A DNA stretch of 45,297 nucleotides. Origin: a virus. The position numbers were made by a program, and so were the translations under genes. The number at the start of each line of letters is the position of its first letter. The stretch's first letter is position 1. The stretch lies in IMG/VR virus record IMGVR_UViG_3300035211_000019, positions 1 to 45,297 of that record; one strand, given 5' to 3'. Shown in pieces: positions 7,533-14,840 of this stretch. The notes beneath the pieces are model-generated. The model ran no database searches. It was not told where the DNA came from and saw only the letters and a list, made by a program, of their open reading frames with translations.

Positions 7533-8708
7533 CTACACCACCCTCATCAAATTAAAATCAAATACACAAGGAATAGGAGTTTTATTGCCATTCACCTTAT
7601 TTTTAGGGAATGATAGTAGTCGTCTTCCCTGCGCTTCCATTTCCTCAGTCGCACCTATACCAATCATCAAATCAATCTGGCCCGGTATACCGACATTACT
7701 AAAGTCAACATCCCCTCGTCCAAGAATAGTCTTACCCTCTGCACTACCACCAGCCTGAGTTAGGCTAATAGGAATTTTATTGTACCTCTTACCTAGTGTC
7801 CTCATCATAGTAGCAGCCTTCTCCATCTGCAAAACCTTATTAGAATCTCCCATATCCAGATTTCGAATCTGGTCAACAATGAATACATCAGGATCAAAGT
7901 GCTTTAGCAAAGACTCTATCTCAGCCGGAGTGCCGGGAGACACTTCCTTAAGATTGAAGTTCTTACCATTCTTAGCCTTAATTATACTCTTAGCCTTTAT
8001 AGGATCTTCTCTAATTTCTTTTTGCGTCATTCCAGTAAGACGCACATAAAACTTTTTCATCAAATCTATTCCAGGATCTTCATTCTGCAAATACAAAACT
8101 TTCAATCCTTGCATAATAAATCCATACGATAGATTCAATGCAAACATGGTCTTACCAATATCTGTGTTCGCAAACACCAAGATGTGATGCTGCCTCAAAA
8201 CACCACCATCTAATTGCTGAGTCAGCGATTGAGGTAATAGTTTGATTCTGTGTTTATCGTCAGTTTGTTCTAGGACTGATTCAAATGTTTCCTCGGCATT
8301 AAATAATGTGTCGTCTTCATCTTCATCAACTTGATTAACTGTAGTTATTTGTTGCAAAAGATCTATTAGTAATGAGTCGTCTTGCCTATTTATAGCAAGT
8401 AGAATGTCTGCTTTTATCTTTTCTTTCCTAGAGATAGAAGCTTCTTCTAACAAGTTAGGCAATGATATATTTTCTTTTACTAATACATGTTTGAATATAT
8501 CAAAGTGTTTAGGATACTTTCGTTTTAGTATATTTATTAAGATATCCAGATCAACTTCTAAAGCCTCAGGATCTTTCGAGTAAAACTCCGAGATTTCATC
8601 AAACAGAACTTGACCTTGATCAGATAACGAATCTCGTATTTTTAATTTTACTAGCCTTTCCCATGCAACCCTAGAAGATAGACTGGCAGAAATTAACTTC
8701 TGCTCCAT
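7533..8708 (-). CDS. DnaB-like replicative helicase (RecA fold)
   Basis: This 391-aa protein has a helical N-terminal part and a RecA-type ATPase core. The P-loop is ANTDIGKT at residues 180-187, with Ala in place of the usual first Gly. The Walker B strand is DVFIVDQIRNL near 270, and PISLTQAGG near 315 corresponds to the sensor motif. It would unwind DNA at the phage replication fork together with the separate primase at 11.2-12.0 kb. It lies between the holin-like gene and the small genes before the polymerase. A recombinase-type RecA protein is the alternative, less likely given the domain order. Confidence 0.82.
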   Translation of the reverse strand: MEQKLISASLSSRVAWERLVKLKIRDSLSDQGQVLFDEISEFYSKDPEALEVDLDILINILKRKYPKHFDIFKHVLVKENISLPNLLEEASISRKEKIKADILLAINRQDDSLLIDLLQQITTVNQVDEDEDDTLFNAEETFESVLEQTDDKHRIKLLPQSLTQQLDGGVLRQHHILVFANTDIGKTMFALNLSYGFIMQGLKVLYLQNEDPGIDLMKKFYVRLTGMTQKEIREDPIKAKSIIKAKNGKNFNLKEVSPGTPAEIESLLKHFDPDVFIVDQIRNLDMGDSNKVLQMEKAATMMRTLGKRYNKIPISLTQAGGSAEGKTILGRGDVDFSNVGIPGQIDLMIGIGATEEMEAQGRRLLSFPKNKVNGNKTPIPCVFDFNLMRVV

Positions 8709-8720
8709 CTACTCTCCTGT

Positions 8721-9488
8721 TTATTTATGTTTGTGAAACCAGCCTTTTATGTTTCCAGTTATATCCATTCCTTGTGATAATGCTTTTGTAACAAGAGACA
8801 CAGGACTATTAGCTGCTGCTCCATTATCACTAGGCTCACGAGCTTTACCTATTTCTCTCAAGCCCATATAACCAAGTATAATAGACACTACCCAAGGAAC
8901 TGAACTGGTGTATAGCTCCCCAGCAAACGTAGTTGATCCGCCATTACTAAACAGCGTTGCTATCTTTTGAATAACATCCACACTAGCATTATCTGGAATC
9001 TGCATAGCACCAAACACATGCTCAAATGAGTTGTACGGATCTATACCAAATTTAGTATGCAGAAACGGAAGCCAAGTAACCACTACATTCTGTATAAGAT
9101 CCACTCCTACAAGATAGAACGGGAATAATATATAATGCACCATCCAGCGAACAGCCCAAGGGCGTGTAGTCATGCGCAAATATGCAATTTCTCCAGCAGC
9201 CTCTGGAGTCAGCTTACTAGTTATATTTTGATCTATTAAGCCTATCTCTACAGCCAAACGTTCGTTTTGCTTAGCATACAATTCAACTTTACTTGTCATT
9301 ATTTCTGCCCAGCGATTCTGCTGGTCCGGAGTTAAATTAGAAACTTCCGCTTGAAGTTCTTCCGGAGTTGATGCCTGAGATACACTTCCTGTAATTTTTT
9401 GTACTGTATTCTTCCCTGTTTCAAATAGTTGTGTAACTTTTCCAATAGCTGAAAAGATTGTAGGAAGCGCTGCGAGTAAAGGTAACAT
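8721..9488 (-). CDS. putative holin (3-TM, GTA-holin-like)
   Basis: In this 255-aa protein the segment TTRPWAVRWMVHYILFPFYLVG, with further hydrophobic stretches around VDLIQNVVVTWLPFL and WVVSIILGYMGL, matches the pattern of the three-TM holin family first described in gene-transfer agents. It follows the M15 endolysin gene by 2 nt, the usual lysis-pair arrangement. Holins make membrane lesions that release the endolysin. The protein is longer than many holins, and the N-terminal 100 residues look soluble and helical. Confidence 0.7.
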   Translation of the reverse strand: MLPLLAALPTIFSAIGKVTQLFETGKNTVQKITGSVSQASTPEELQAEVSNLTPDQQNRWAEIMTSKVELYAKQNERLAVEIGLIDQNITSKLTPEAAGEIAYLRMTTRPWAVRWMVHYILFPFYLVGVDLIQNVVVTWLPFLHTKFGIDPYNSFEHVFGAMQIPDNASVDVIQKIATLFSNGGSTTFAGELYTSSVPWVVSIILGYMGLREIGKAREPSDNGAAANSPVSLVTKALSQGMDITGNIKGWFHKHK

Positions 9489-9490
9489 AA

Positions 9491-10018
9491 TTATCCCCGA
9501 TATAGTATTTTATTTACTTCTTGTGGTTTTAATAACTTAAGTGGATTTCCGCCACTTCTTAATTGCGCATGAGGGTATTCACGAAAGTTCGCCCAATATC
9601 CGGCCCAATAAAGACCAGCTTGCTTAACTGCTTCGCCATACGCGTCCCAATAAGGCTTAGCTTTTAAATAGTTCCATGCTAATTTACCGTTAAGCACAGG
9701 GCAAGCATCAAAAGCCTCTCCGTAATTGTGCCAAGATTCCCCTGGAGCAGCATTAGTAACGTGATCGCCATATTGAGGACCTACTTCTTCAAGTATGCCC
9801 GCTAAAAATGTAAATCCTAGATTAGCCAATGAATCTTGTTTTTGGTTGATTTCTTGACGGGACCTGGACTGTCTCCATAATCTAGCCTGTTCTTCCAGAG
9901 ACCTAAAGGTACAATAAATCAACAAATCAAAATTAGCCGCTTCTTTACAAGCTTGCTGGATTATAGCAGCTTTTTCCCTTAATTCTGGGACTAAATCCTC
10001 TAGTTTTCGTGATGCCAT
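9491..10018 (-). CDS. endolysin, M15-family L,D-endopeptidase
   Basis: In this 175-aa protein SWHNYGEAFDA (residues 95-105) is the SxHxxGxAxD zinc motif of peptidase M15, with His97 and Asp104 as ligands. YPHAQLR (His150) supplies the third ligand. FRSLEEQARLW is the usual upstream motif. These enzymes cut the peptide cross-bridges of peptidoglycan. No signal peptide is seen, so it should depend on the following holin-like gene. A sigmaE-like promoter at 10037-10064 lies 19 nt upstream of the ATG, giving the lysis pair its own control within the replication operon. Confidence 0.88.
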   Translation of the reverse strand: MASRKLEDLVPELREKAAIIQQACKEAANFDLLIYCTFRSLEEQARLWRQSRSRQEINQKQDSLANLGFTFLAGILEEVGPQYGDHVTNAAPGESWHNYGEAFDACPVLNGKLAWNYLKAKPYWDAYGEAVKQAGLYWAGYWANFREYPHAQLRSGGNPLKLLKPQEVNKILYRG

Positions 10019-10036
10019 TATTTCCTCTTGCCCTAC

Positions 10037-10064
10037 TTAGACAACTAATTATGAATAAAATTCC
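10037..10064 (-). promoter_or_regulatory. predicted sigmaE/ECF-like promoter of endolysin-holin pair
   Basis: On the minus strand GGAATTT, 15 nt, then GTCTAA, followed by an AGAGGAAA ribosome site and the endolysin ATG at 10018. The flanks (AGTAGGG before and TTGTCTAA at the -10) match the copy at 13502-13529. Transcription would start near 10030, leaving a leader of about 12 nt. Confidence 0.65.
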
Positions 10065-10072
10065 CTACTAAT

Positions 10073-10438
10073 CTATTTATTGCACTCATCGCACAAACAA
10101 CGTAACCAGCTCTTGCCTACAACACGTCCTGGATTTCCGCACCGCTCGCAGATCTTAATAGATTCTTCCTCGGCTCTATCTATACGATCAAATATCTCAT
10201 CTGATCCCTCTCCGATGTAAAACCTAAGCCCACCAAACTTTTCTTTAACTTGAACTATTCGCCTATCCCATCCAAGCTTAATAAGATCTTGTATTAACTC
10301 TTTCTCCAGAGCATACCATCCTGGTCCGTGTTCAAAATACCTAGGATCTACTATTTTTCCTTCATCTAATCCTATATCAAGACCACCAATAGAACTTAAG
10401 AATTGAGACATTTCTCGTAAAGATAATTTCTTGCTCAT
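10073..10438 (-). CDS. conserved phage protein with C-terminal zinc site
   Basis: This 121-aa protein contains VQVKEKFGGLRFYIGEG in the middle and a four-Cys C-terminus (CERC near 96, then CLCDEC near 113). The KFGGLRFY signature followed by a Cys cluster is common in phage proteins of unknown function. The gene overlaps the preceding small gene by an ATGA junction. Its stop lies 4 nt before the lysis promoter element. Confidence 0.65.
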   Translation of the reverse strand: MSKKLSLREMSQFLSSIGGLDIGLDEGKIVDPRYFEHGPGWYALEKELIQDLIKLGWDRRIVQVKEKFGGLRFYIGEGSDEIFDRIDRAEEESIKICERCGNPGRVVGKSWLRCLCDECNK

Positions 10439-10602
10439 TTAATTAACTCCAATACCAGTTGCTTGTGTGGAGATTTTATACATTTCACTAAAGCCTCAAG
10501 GGAGGCATCATCAAGTCTACGCAACATATTTTTATATTCAAGAAAGATATGCTCCTCTTTGCAAGATTCAATAGCTTGTTTAAGTTCTTCGTCTTGGGTC
10601 AT
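10435..10602 (-). CDS. small helical protein, 55 aa
   Basis: The frame begins MTQDEELKQAIESC and ends KQLVLELIK. It is highly charged and looks entirely helical. It is joined by ATGA overlaps to genes on both sides (start at the stop of the 68-aa gene, stop at the start of the 121-aa gene), which is strong evidence that it is translated. No family is recognised. Confidence 0.65.
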   Translation of the reverse strand: MTQDEELKQAIESCKEEHIFLEYKNMLRRLDDASLEALVKCIKSPHKQLVLELIK

Positions 10603-10805
10603 TTGCTATCCCTCTCATTCATTGCGTCGCAGCAATCATCACAAATATATCCGTATTGATCTCTAATGCAGTCATCGTCTACTGGTGCATCACAAAATCG
10701 ACAAACTGGCTGACATGCTCCGCAAAATAATCCATTTTCTCCACATCTAGTTGATTTTGGATGATTGCATAAATATTTTCCGCATCCGATATTTTCTGTC
10801 ATCAT
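10599..10805 (-). CDS. Cys-rich zinc-binding small protein, 68 aa
   Basis: The product has about ten cysteines, including CGAC, CRFC and CDDCC, enough for two zinc sites of ribbon or RING-like type. No catalytic domain is apparent. Either of the first two Met codons could start translation. It is coupled by an ATGA overlap to the 55-aa gene downstream and directly follows another zinc-site gene. Confidence 0.62.
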   Translation of the reverse strand: MMTENIGCGKYLCNHPKSTRCGENGLFCGACQPVCRFCDAPVDDDCIRDQYGYICDDCCDAMNERDSK

Positions 10806-11075
10806 TCACTCCTTATCCTCTTCTATTATAATAGGACCTAATGTAGCTCCGTCAGGACAATCTCCGTCTATATATTTCCTCATTTGTGAGTAATGTGCTC
10901 CACAAAGCGCGCACGATTCATATTGAGCAATATTAGCTTTTTGATAATACAGTTGTTGTTCAGCTTTTGGTAAAGCATCAAAATATGCATTAAAGTTTTT
11001 CACTGCCTTTTCGGCGTATTTGCGTGATACACCAATATGTACCCACCCGCAAACCAAGCACGTCAACTTAATCAT
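10806..11075 (-). CDS. zinc-finger hypothetical protein, 89 aa
   Basis: ATG 11075 is preferred to the GTG at 11084; GGAG lies 8 nt upstream. CLVC near residue 6 and CALC near 64 form a probable zinc site around a helical middle part. It overlaps the end of a tiny membrane-protein gene. Function unknown; the local cluster of small zinc proteins between primase and endolysin is notable. Confidence 0.6.
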   Translation of the reverse strand: MIKLTCLVCGWVHIGVSRKYAEKAVKNFNAYFDALPKAEQQLYYQKANIAQYESCALCGAHYSQMRKYIDGDCPDGATLGPIIIEEDKE

Positions 11076-11181
11076 CCTGATCACTCCAATATCTTTTACA
11101 AAGATACCACATTATGAATAGAAACCAAACTAGGAGTAATATTAAACCTAGTACATCACTAAAGGTTATTGACCTGCACAT
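11068..11181 (-). CDS. tiny single-pass membrane protein, 37 aa
   Basis: The frame starts MCRSITFSDVLGLILLLVW and continues through FLFIMWYLCKRYWSD, one clear membrane helix followed by a positive end (inside, if N-out). Its ATG overlaps the primase stop in a TAATG junction and its stop overlaps the start of the next gene. The overlaps and the helix support a real gene. Its role, perhaps in lysis control or membrane tethering, is not known. Confidence 0.6.
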   Translation of the reverse strand: MCRSITFSDVLGLILLLVWFLFIMWYLCKRYWSDQDD

Positions 11182-12011
11182 TAGTCCACCAGTCCAAATA
11201 CTTTAGCTAATTCGGAATACTTAGTATCCTTAGGATCTTTCTTTAGACTCACAATATGAACCTCATTAAACAACAATCCATACATTTGCTTCAACCTAAC
11301 TGCTTGCTCCTTAGCATCAGGATCTAGCACAATATACAAATACTCACCCAGATTCCTGAGCATAACAGCGTGCTTAGAGTTTAACCATGTGCCTAGTAAA
11401 GCAACTGATGGTAACAGCATGCTATCAAGTTTTATAGCAGATAACACATCCTCTACTATGTAGATCTCTTTTCGATCTCGTGATACTCCATTAGAGAATT
11501 GAGATATAGCTTTCCCACCAAACGGGAAATGTAGCCGATGTATCCCATCATCAAAATAATTAGATACTTTAGGACCGGACCACGGACTGTCTGGAACTTT
11601 CTTTGCTACCAATCCGTAATTATAACCAGTAACTGTATATACTGGTATTAGCAATCTACGTCGATCTGGATCAAAGCGCATATTGTGCGCCTCTTGATCA
11701 TTCTTGTGAATCTCATAAGAATTAAAGATCCAATCAGATATTGATTGTGGCAACGGCTCTGATCTTCCGAGATAAGGGCGTGCCTTATCTTCTCCGGGAA
11801 CTATAGTAGTCGTATAATTAGGAAGGCTTGGTATAAATCCCTTCTCGCCGCACGAAACTCTCCAGCACTTATAAAATACTCCAGTAGGAAATCTTACTAA
11901 GCTAAGAGACGTTTCGTGTTTAGCGTTACAGAACGGACAAACAATACGAGATTGCCCATTCACAAGAAGCTTTATGGCTTCCAGTCTGATTATCTTCTTT
12001 GCCTCATACAT
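11181..12011 (-). CDS. DNA primase (zinc finger plus TOPRIM)
   Basis: This 276-aa protein has an N-terminal zinc motif (CPFCNAKH near 25, then CWRVSCGEKG near 49) like the CHC2 finger of DnaG and T7 gp4. A TOPRIM core follows, with IVEDVLSAIK near 187 (catalytic Glu) and LDPDAKEQA near 229 (the DxD pair). It would lay down primers for lagging-strand synthesis. It lacks a helicase domain; the helicase is encoded separately at 7.5-8.7 kb. Confidence 0.85.
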   Translation of the reverse strand: MYEAKKIIRLEAIKLLVNGQSRIVCPFCNAKHETSLSLVRFPTGVFYKCWRVSCGEKGFIPSLPNYTTTIVPGEDKARPYLGRSEPLPQSISDWIFNSYEIHKNDQEAHNMRFDPDRRRLLIPVYTVTGYNYGLVAKKVPDSPWSGPKVSNYFDDGIHRLHFPFGGKAISQFSNGVSRDRKEIYIVEDVLSAIKLDSMLLPSVALLGTWLNSKHAVMLRNLGEYLYIVLDPDAKEQAVRLKQMYGLLFNEVHIVSLKKDPKDTKYSELAKVFGLVD

Positions 12012-12019
12012 TAGAGTTC

Positions 12020-12304
12020 CTATTCAGGAATTTTAGCTACAGCATTAATCACACTCATAAGCTTTTTATAATATTCATTAGACATAGCTACATCTGAACC
12101 CTCAAATAAAACAATCGTATTCTTCTTTAAAGCTTTAGCTAGTTGAATTGTATCAACTAGTATTTCAGTCTTTACTGCTTTTGGGACTGGCCTGTGGTAC
12201 TTATAAGAGCTCACACCCCCGGCATAGTCCTCAATACATACATTACCATTAGACGCAAAACCCACAAATTTTCCAGTGAATATAACAGAAAAATTCGCCC
12301 CCAA
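12020..12304 (-). CDS. C-terminal part of a frameshifted protein (-1 frame)
   Basis: This frame opens at a TTG (12304) inside the preceding gene and has no ribosome site of its own. Its text from GANFSVIFTGKFVGF through IVLFEGSDVAMSNEYY to the stop reads as normal protein. Joined to the frame at 12211-12465 by a -1 shift at the five-G run (12298-12302), it would complete a protein of about 148 aa. The function is not recognised. Independent translation from TTG is possible but less convincing. Confidence 0.5.
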   Translation of the reverse strand: MGANFSVIFTGKFVGFASNGNVCIEDYAGGVSSYKYHRPVPKAVKTEILVDTIQLAKALKKNTIVLFEGSDVAMSNEYYKKLMSVINAVAKIPE

Positions 12305-12465
12305 GATCCCTGGATAGTCTCTCCGGGCTCATAGGGCCCTAGCCTCTTTATAGCTTCCTGCACTGTATCATAATGAAAGGAGCATGACCGCCCTCCCTCT
12401 ACTGGTCTAACCACTAACAAAAAGTCATTCAAATCTAACAAACGATCTTTTAGTGATTTACTCAT
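12211..12465 (-). CDS. N-terminal part of a frameshifted protein
   Basis: This frame starts at ATG 12465 with an AGGAG-type site and gives a sensible 56-residue N-terminus ending IQGSWG. After the run of five G residues the same frame continues into an unlikely hydrophobic sequence and stops. The neighbouring frame carries the plausible continuation. Either ribosomes slip back one base at T-TGG-GGG, or one G is missing from the sequence (six G would restore one frame), or the gene is broken. Confidence 0.55.
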   Translation of the reverse strand: MSKSLKDRLLDLNDFLLVVRPVEGGRSCSFHYDTVQEAIKRLGPYEPGETIQGSWGRIFLLYSLENLWVLRLMVMYVLRTMPGV

Positions 12466-12477
12466 TACCTTCTCCTG

Positions 12478-13173
12478 TTAAATGTTGCGACTTGAAAAAC
12501 GTGATAGTAGCTCTTTCTCCTTATCCATCCTGTGGCTTACACGAAGCATGTACAACACAATTGGATGTCCGTGACCGCCGTTATATGCTGCTGCTAAGAT
12601 GGCAGGATCTTCTGTATCCATAGTATCCGCCAACCATCGTAAATGCATACCAGCATACTCGATATTCTGAACTGGATCATTAAGTTGAGCTATAATACTT
12701 TGATATGGTTTCGAGTCTCCAAACAAAGCAAACCACGTCTTAGGACCAACAATACCATCAACTTTCAGGTGTTGATTCTGTTGATATTGACGTACACCTT
12801 TATCAGTCTTTCTACCAAATATGCCATCAATAGGTCCGTCATACAACCCAAGATCGTACAATTGGATCTGAACATCTATTACTTTGTCTGACCTAGACCC
12901 AAAATACAACAGATCTTGCTTAATTGTACACTCAGGGCACGTCATTTTGGCTGTGCTGGGCTTTATCTGGCACACCCCTATCTCACCATGCCTTCCATGA
13001 ACGTTCTTCCAGTTGGATTCTACATAGCACACAGTCTCCAACAACCCTTGCGGTAAGCTATAGTGACTTTCTACAACACGGGCTACATCTACCAGCTCAT
13101 TGTGCTGAACTGGTGTAGCAAATGCCATATTCACAAGCAATACAGATACAATCCCAAATAACCATTTCTTCAT
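12478..13173 (-). CDS. secreted lytic transglycosylase with inserted peptidoglycan-binding domain
   Basis: From ATG 13173 the 231-aa product has a signal peptide (MKKWLFGIVSVLLVNMAFA, cleavage near 19). The first half of an SLT domain follows, with ETVCYVESNW (catalytic Glu near 52) and GEIGVCQIKPSTA. A peptidoglycan-binding type 1 repeat occupies about residues 96-152 (LGLYDGPIDGIFGRKT, VDGIVGPKTW). The second half of the SLT domain, with AILAAAYNGG near 192, completes the fold. The binding domain is thus nested inside the catalytic domain. The enzyme would cleave glycan strands in the periplasm. A sigmaE-like promoter lies 99 nt upstream inside the preceding gene. Confidence 0.85.
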   Translation of the reverse strand: MKKWLFGIVSVLLVNMAFATPVQHNELVDVARVVESHYSLPQGLLETVCYVESNWKNVHGRHGEIGVCQIKPSTAKMTCPECTIKQDLLYFGSRSDKVIDVQIQLYDLGLYDGPIDGIFGRKTDKGVRQYQQNQHLKVDGIVGPKTWFALFGDSKPYQSIIAQLNDPVQNIEYAGMHLRWLADTMDTEDPAILAAAYNGGHGHPIVLYMLRVSHRMDKEKELLSRFSSRNI

Positions 13174-13177
13174 CGTA

Positions 13178-13432
13178 TTAGACCTCTTCCTCATCAAGTA
13201 ACCAGTTATCTTCTAATAACTCTTTAGTGAACTCACTTAATTCCTCATACTCTTTATCATAGATATCCTCGTTAGACAATGGAGAGTCGTGAAAGTTCAA
13301 TGGCTCGAACTTATCAGGTGATACTATTTCACGACCACATTCACCATAACATTCGTGAACTGTTCCATCTTCGTTAATTGCAGCGCTGCATATTAAGCAG
13401 CGGTCTGGTTGTTCGTATTTATTATTACTCAT
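13178..13432 (-). CDS. hypothetical protein with Cys cluster and acidic tail
   Basis: This 84-aa protein has a zinc-type N-terminus (CLICSAAINEDG, then CYGECG) and a very acidic C-terminus (about ten Glu/Asp in the last 25 residues). No family is recognised. It is the first gene after the promoter and hairpin at 13459-13529 and is followed 4 nt later by the lytic transglycosylase gene, so the two form a small unit. Confidence 0.6.
   Translation of the reverse strand: MSNNKYEQPDRCLICSAAINEDGTVHECYGECGREIVSPDKFEPLNFHDSPLSNEDIYDKEYEELSEFTKELLEDNWLLDEEEV
13272..13299 (-). promoter_or_regulatory. predicted sigmaE/ECF-like promoter of lytic transglycosylase
   Basis: On the minus strand TGAACTT, 15 nt, then GTCTAA. 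The flanks (TTGAACTTT and ATTGTCTAA) equal those of the late-operon copy at 27789-27816. It lies inside the 84-aa gene, 99 nt before the transglycosylase ATG. Confidence 0.6.
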
Positions 13433-13458
13433 ATTTATATCCTATTATATTTCTATAT

Positions 13459-13495
13459 AATATTAAATTTTAAGTAGGGCTTAAAATTTAATATT
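13459..13495 (-). promoter_or_regulatory. perfect 16-bp AT-rich inverted repeat at predicted mRNA 5' end
   Basis: Two 16-nt arms (13459-13474 and 13480-13495) are exact reverse complements around the loop TAGGG. The promoter at 13502-13529 would start RNA near 13495, so the hairpin would form the very 5' end of the transcript, where it could stabilise the mRNA. It could also terminate RNA arriving from the gene at 13530-14822, although there is no clean U tract. Confidence 0.6.
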
Positions 13496-13501
13496 TAATT
13501 A

Positions 13502-13529
13502 TTAGACAACCAAAACTATAAAAAGTTCC
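13502..13529 (-). promoter_or_regulatory. predicted sigmaE/ECF-like promoter upstream of lytic gene unit
   Basis: On the minus strand GGAACTT, 15 nt, then GTCTAA: a full match to the sigmaE consensus. It starts right at the stop codon of the 430-aa gene and is followed by the hairpin at 13459-13495. Confidence 0.7.
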
Positions 13530-14822
13530 CTACTTGTTTCTTCTACCAGTCCAATCACCAGAAGGTATAAACATTTTTGGAAGTTGACTGTTATTAGCAA
13601 GATCCTTAACGTGTTTCTCGTTAAGTTTATAAGTAATACAACTTGTCATAAGCCACTGTGATGTTCTCGGGCTGCGAATATGGTAATCATTAACTCCTGA
13701 TAATGTAATTCGTACGTAGTAATCCGGATGCCCTTCAAGATGATCTAGATCATCAAAATTTGCTACAGCCCAGAACTCACCATATACAACACACTCTCTA
13801 TATCCTTCATAACTTGTAGATACTTGGCCTGGACCTCGCCCTGTAACTAGCGCAGGGTAAGAACTTGTTAGGTTGATTAGAAATGGAAAATTTCCGTACC
13901 TATTAATCCTGCCCTGTCCTAACAATGTACCACCACACCTAGTTATGACATGATTATTAACTTCGCCAGTCTTCAATGTTCCATACACGAACACAGGAAA
14001 CTTATTGTAAACTTGCAAAAAATGCTCATCTTGTAGCTCGTCTTGCAGGGCATGGATTATAGGAATAGCCAGTGCTCTGAATGTTACGGACTTTGAAAAC
14101 CAAATTTCAGTTCTTCTCAGTTGAGACTCATTTAAAACATCAAACAGATCACTTAAGAATCCGTGAATTCCGTAGTATCTTTGTTGTTCTGAAGTATTTA
14201 ATAACTTAATATAGTCTTTTGGCACAGAATCTGTATCCCTAAAAGTTTCAAGTAAATATTCAACTAATAGCTTGTTTCCGTACCTGCGAGATACAGCTGG
14301 ATTATGTGTTTCATAGACTTTTATATAATTTATAAAGCTTCTCCAGTCTTTAATGTTCTTATTATTATGAAAATTAGTAGTTAGAATCCCTCGAAGCAAT
14401 AGGGTATATAAGGATATTAGGACTCCATTTGTTACCCATTCACTAGATCCTTCTATAAGGTAGTATGATCTATTTCCCCATTCTGTTTTGTATTCAACAC
14501 GTTCTATTCGAGTAGGACTTTTAAACAAATACGTGTCTTCTAACTCGTTTAAATATCCAAGGAATCGTTCAACATTCTTCTCTTGAAGTCCGTTCTTAAG
14601 CGCCACAAGAGCAATTTTAGCAGGAGATATAGTCTTGCCGGCGCATTCTTGGTACTTGTCTCTACATGCACCCACTCCAAAAATGTTATGCAATACACCA
14701 TCGCCGGTTAATCTAAGCATATCAGAGCGTACATCCGACGCACCGTCTGGATAGTCTCCTCTGAAATAACTACTTAAATGCTCTTTTGTTTTCTTATAAT
14801 CAACCTTAGTATTCTCAAACAT
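13530..14822 (-). CDS. protein with C-terminal gamma-glutamylcyclotransferase (AIG2-like) domain
   Basis: Residues about 275-390 of this 430-aa protein form a GGCT-like domain. FVYGTLKTGEVNNHV is the substrate-loop motif, GNFPFLI and YPALV follow, and FDDLDHLEGHPDYYVR holds the expected catalytic Glu. These enzymes release gamma-glutamyl groups as 5-oxoproline. The first 270 residues match nothing known to me and look mainly helical. It is the last gene of a cassette with ATP-grasp, GATase and amidoligase genes, so it may trim or cyclise a gamma-linked product of those enzymes. Confidence 0.75.
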   Translation of the reverse strand: MFENTKVDYKKTKEHLSSYFRGDYPDGASDVRSDMLRLTGDGVLHNIFGVGACRDKYQECAGKTISPAKIALVALKNGLQEKNVERFLGYLNELEDTYLFKSPTRIERVEYKTEWGNRSYYLIEGSSEWVTNGVLISLYTLLLRGILTTNFHNNKNIKDWRSFINYIKVYETHNPAVSRRYGNKLLVEYLLETFRDTDSVPKDYIKLLNTSEQQRYYGIHGFLSDLFDVLNESQLRRTEIWFSKSVTFRALAIPIIHALQDELQDEHFLQVYNKFPVFVYGTLKTGEVNNHVITRCGGTLLGQGRINRYGNFPFLINLTSSYPALVTGRGPGQVSTSYEGYRECVVYGEFWAVANFDDLDHLEGHPDYYVRITLSGVNDYHIRSPRTSQWLMTSCITYKLNEKHVKDLANNSQLPKMFIPSGDWTGRRNK

Positions 14823-14840
14823 AGATATTACTCCTTGTGA

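Noticed and set aside
7780-8049. Plus-strand frame opposite the helicase
   Set aside because: Antisense shadow; the helicase motifs on the other strand are clear.
12361-12415. Additional GTCTAA box as a plus-strand promoter
   Set aside because: No GGAACTT-like box at the required 15-nt distance.
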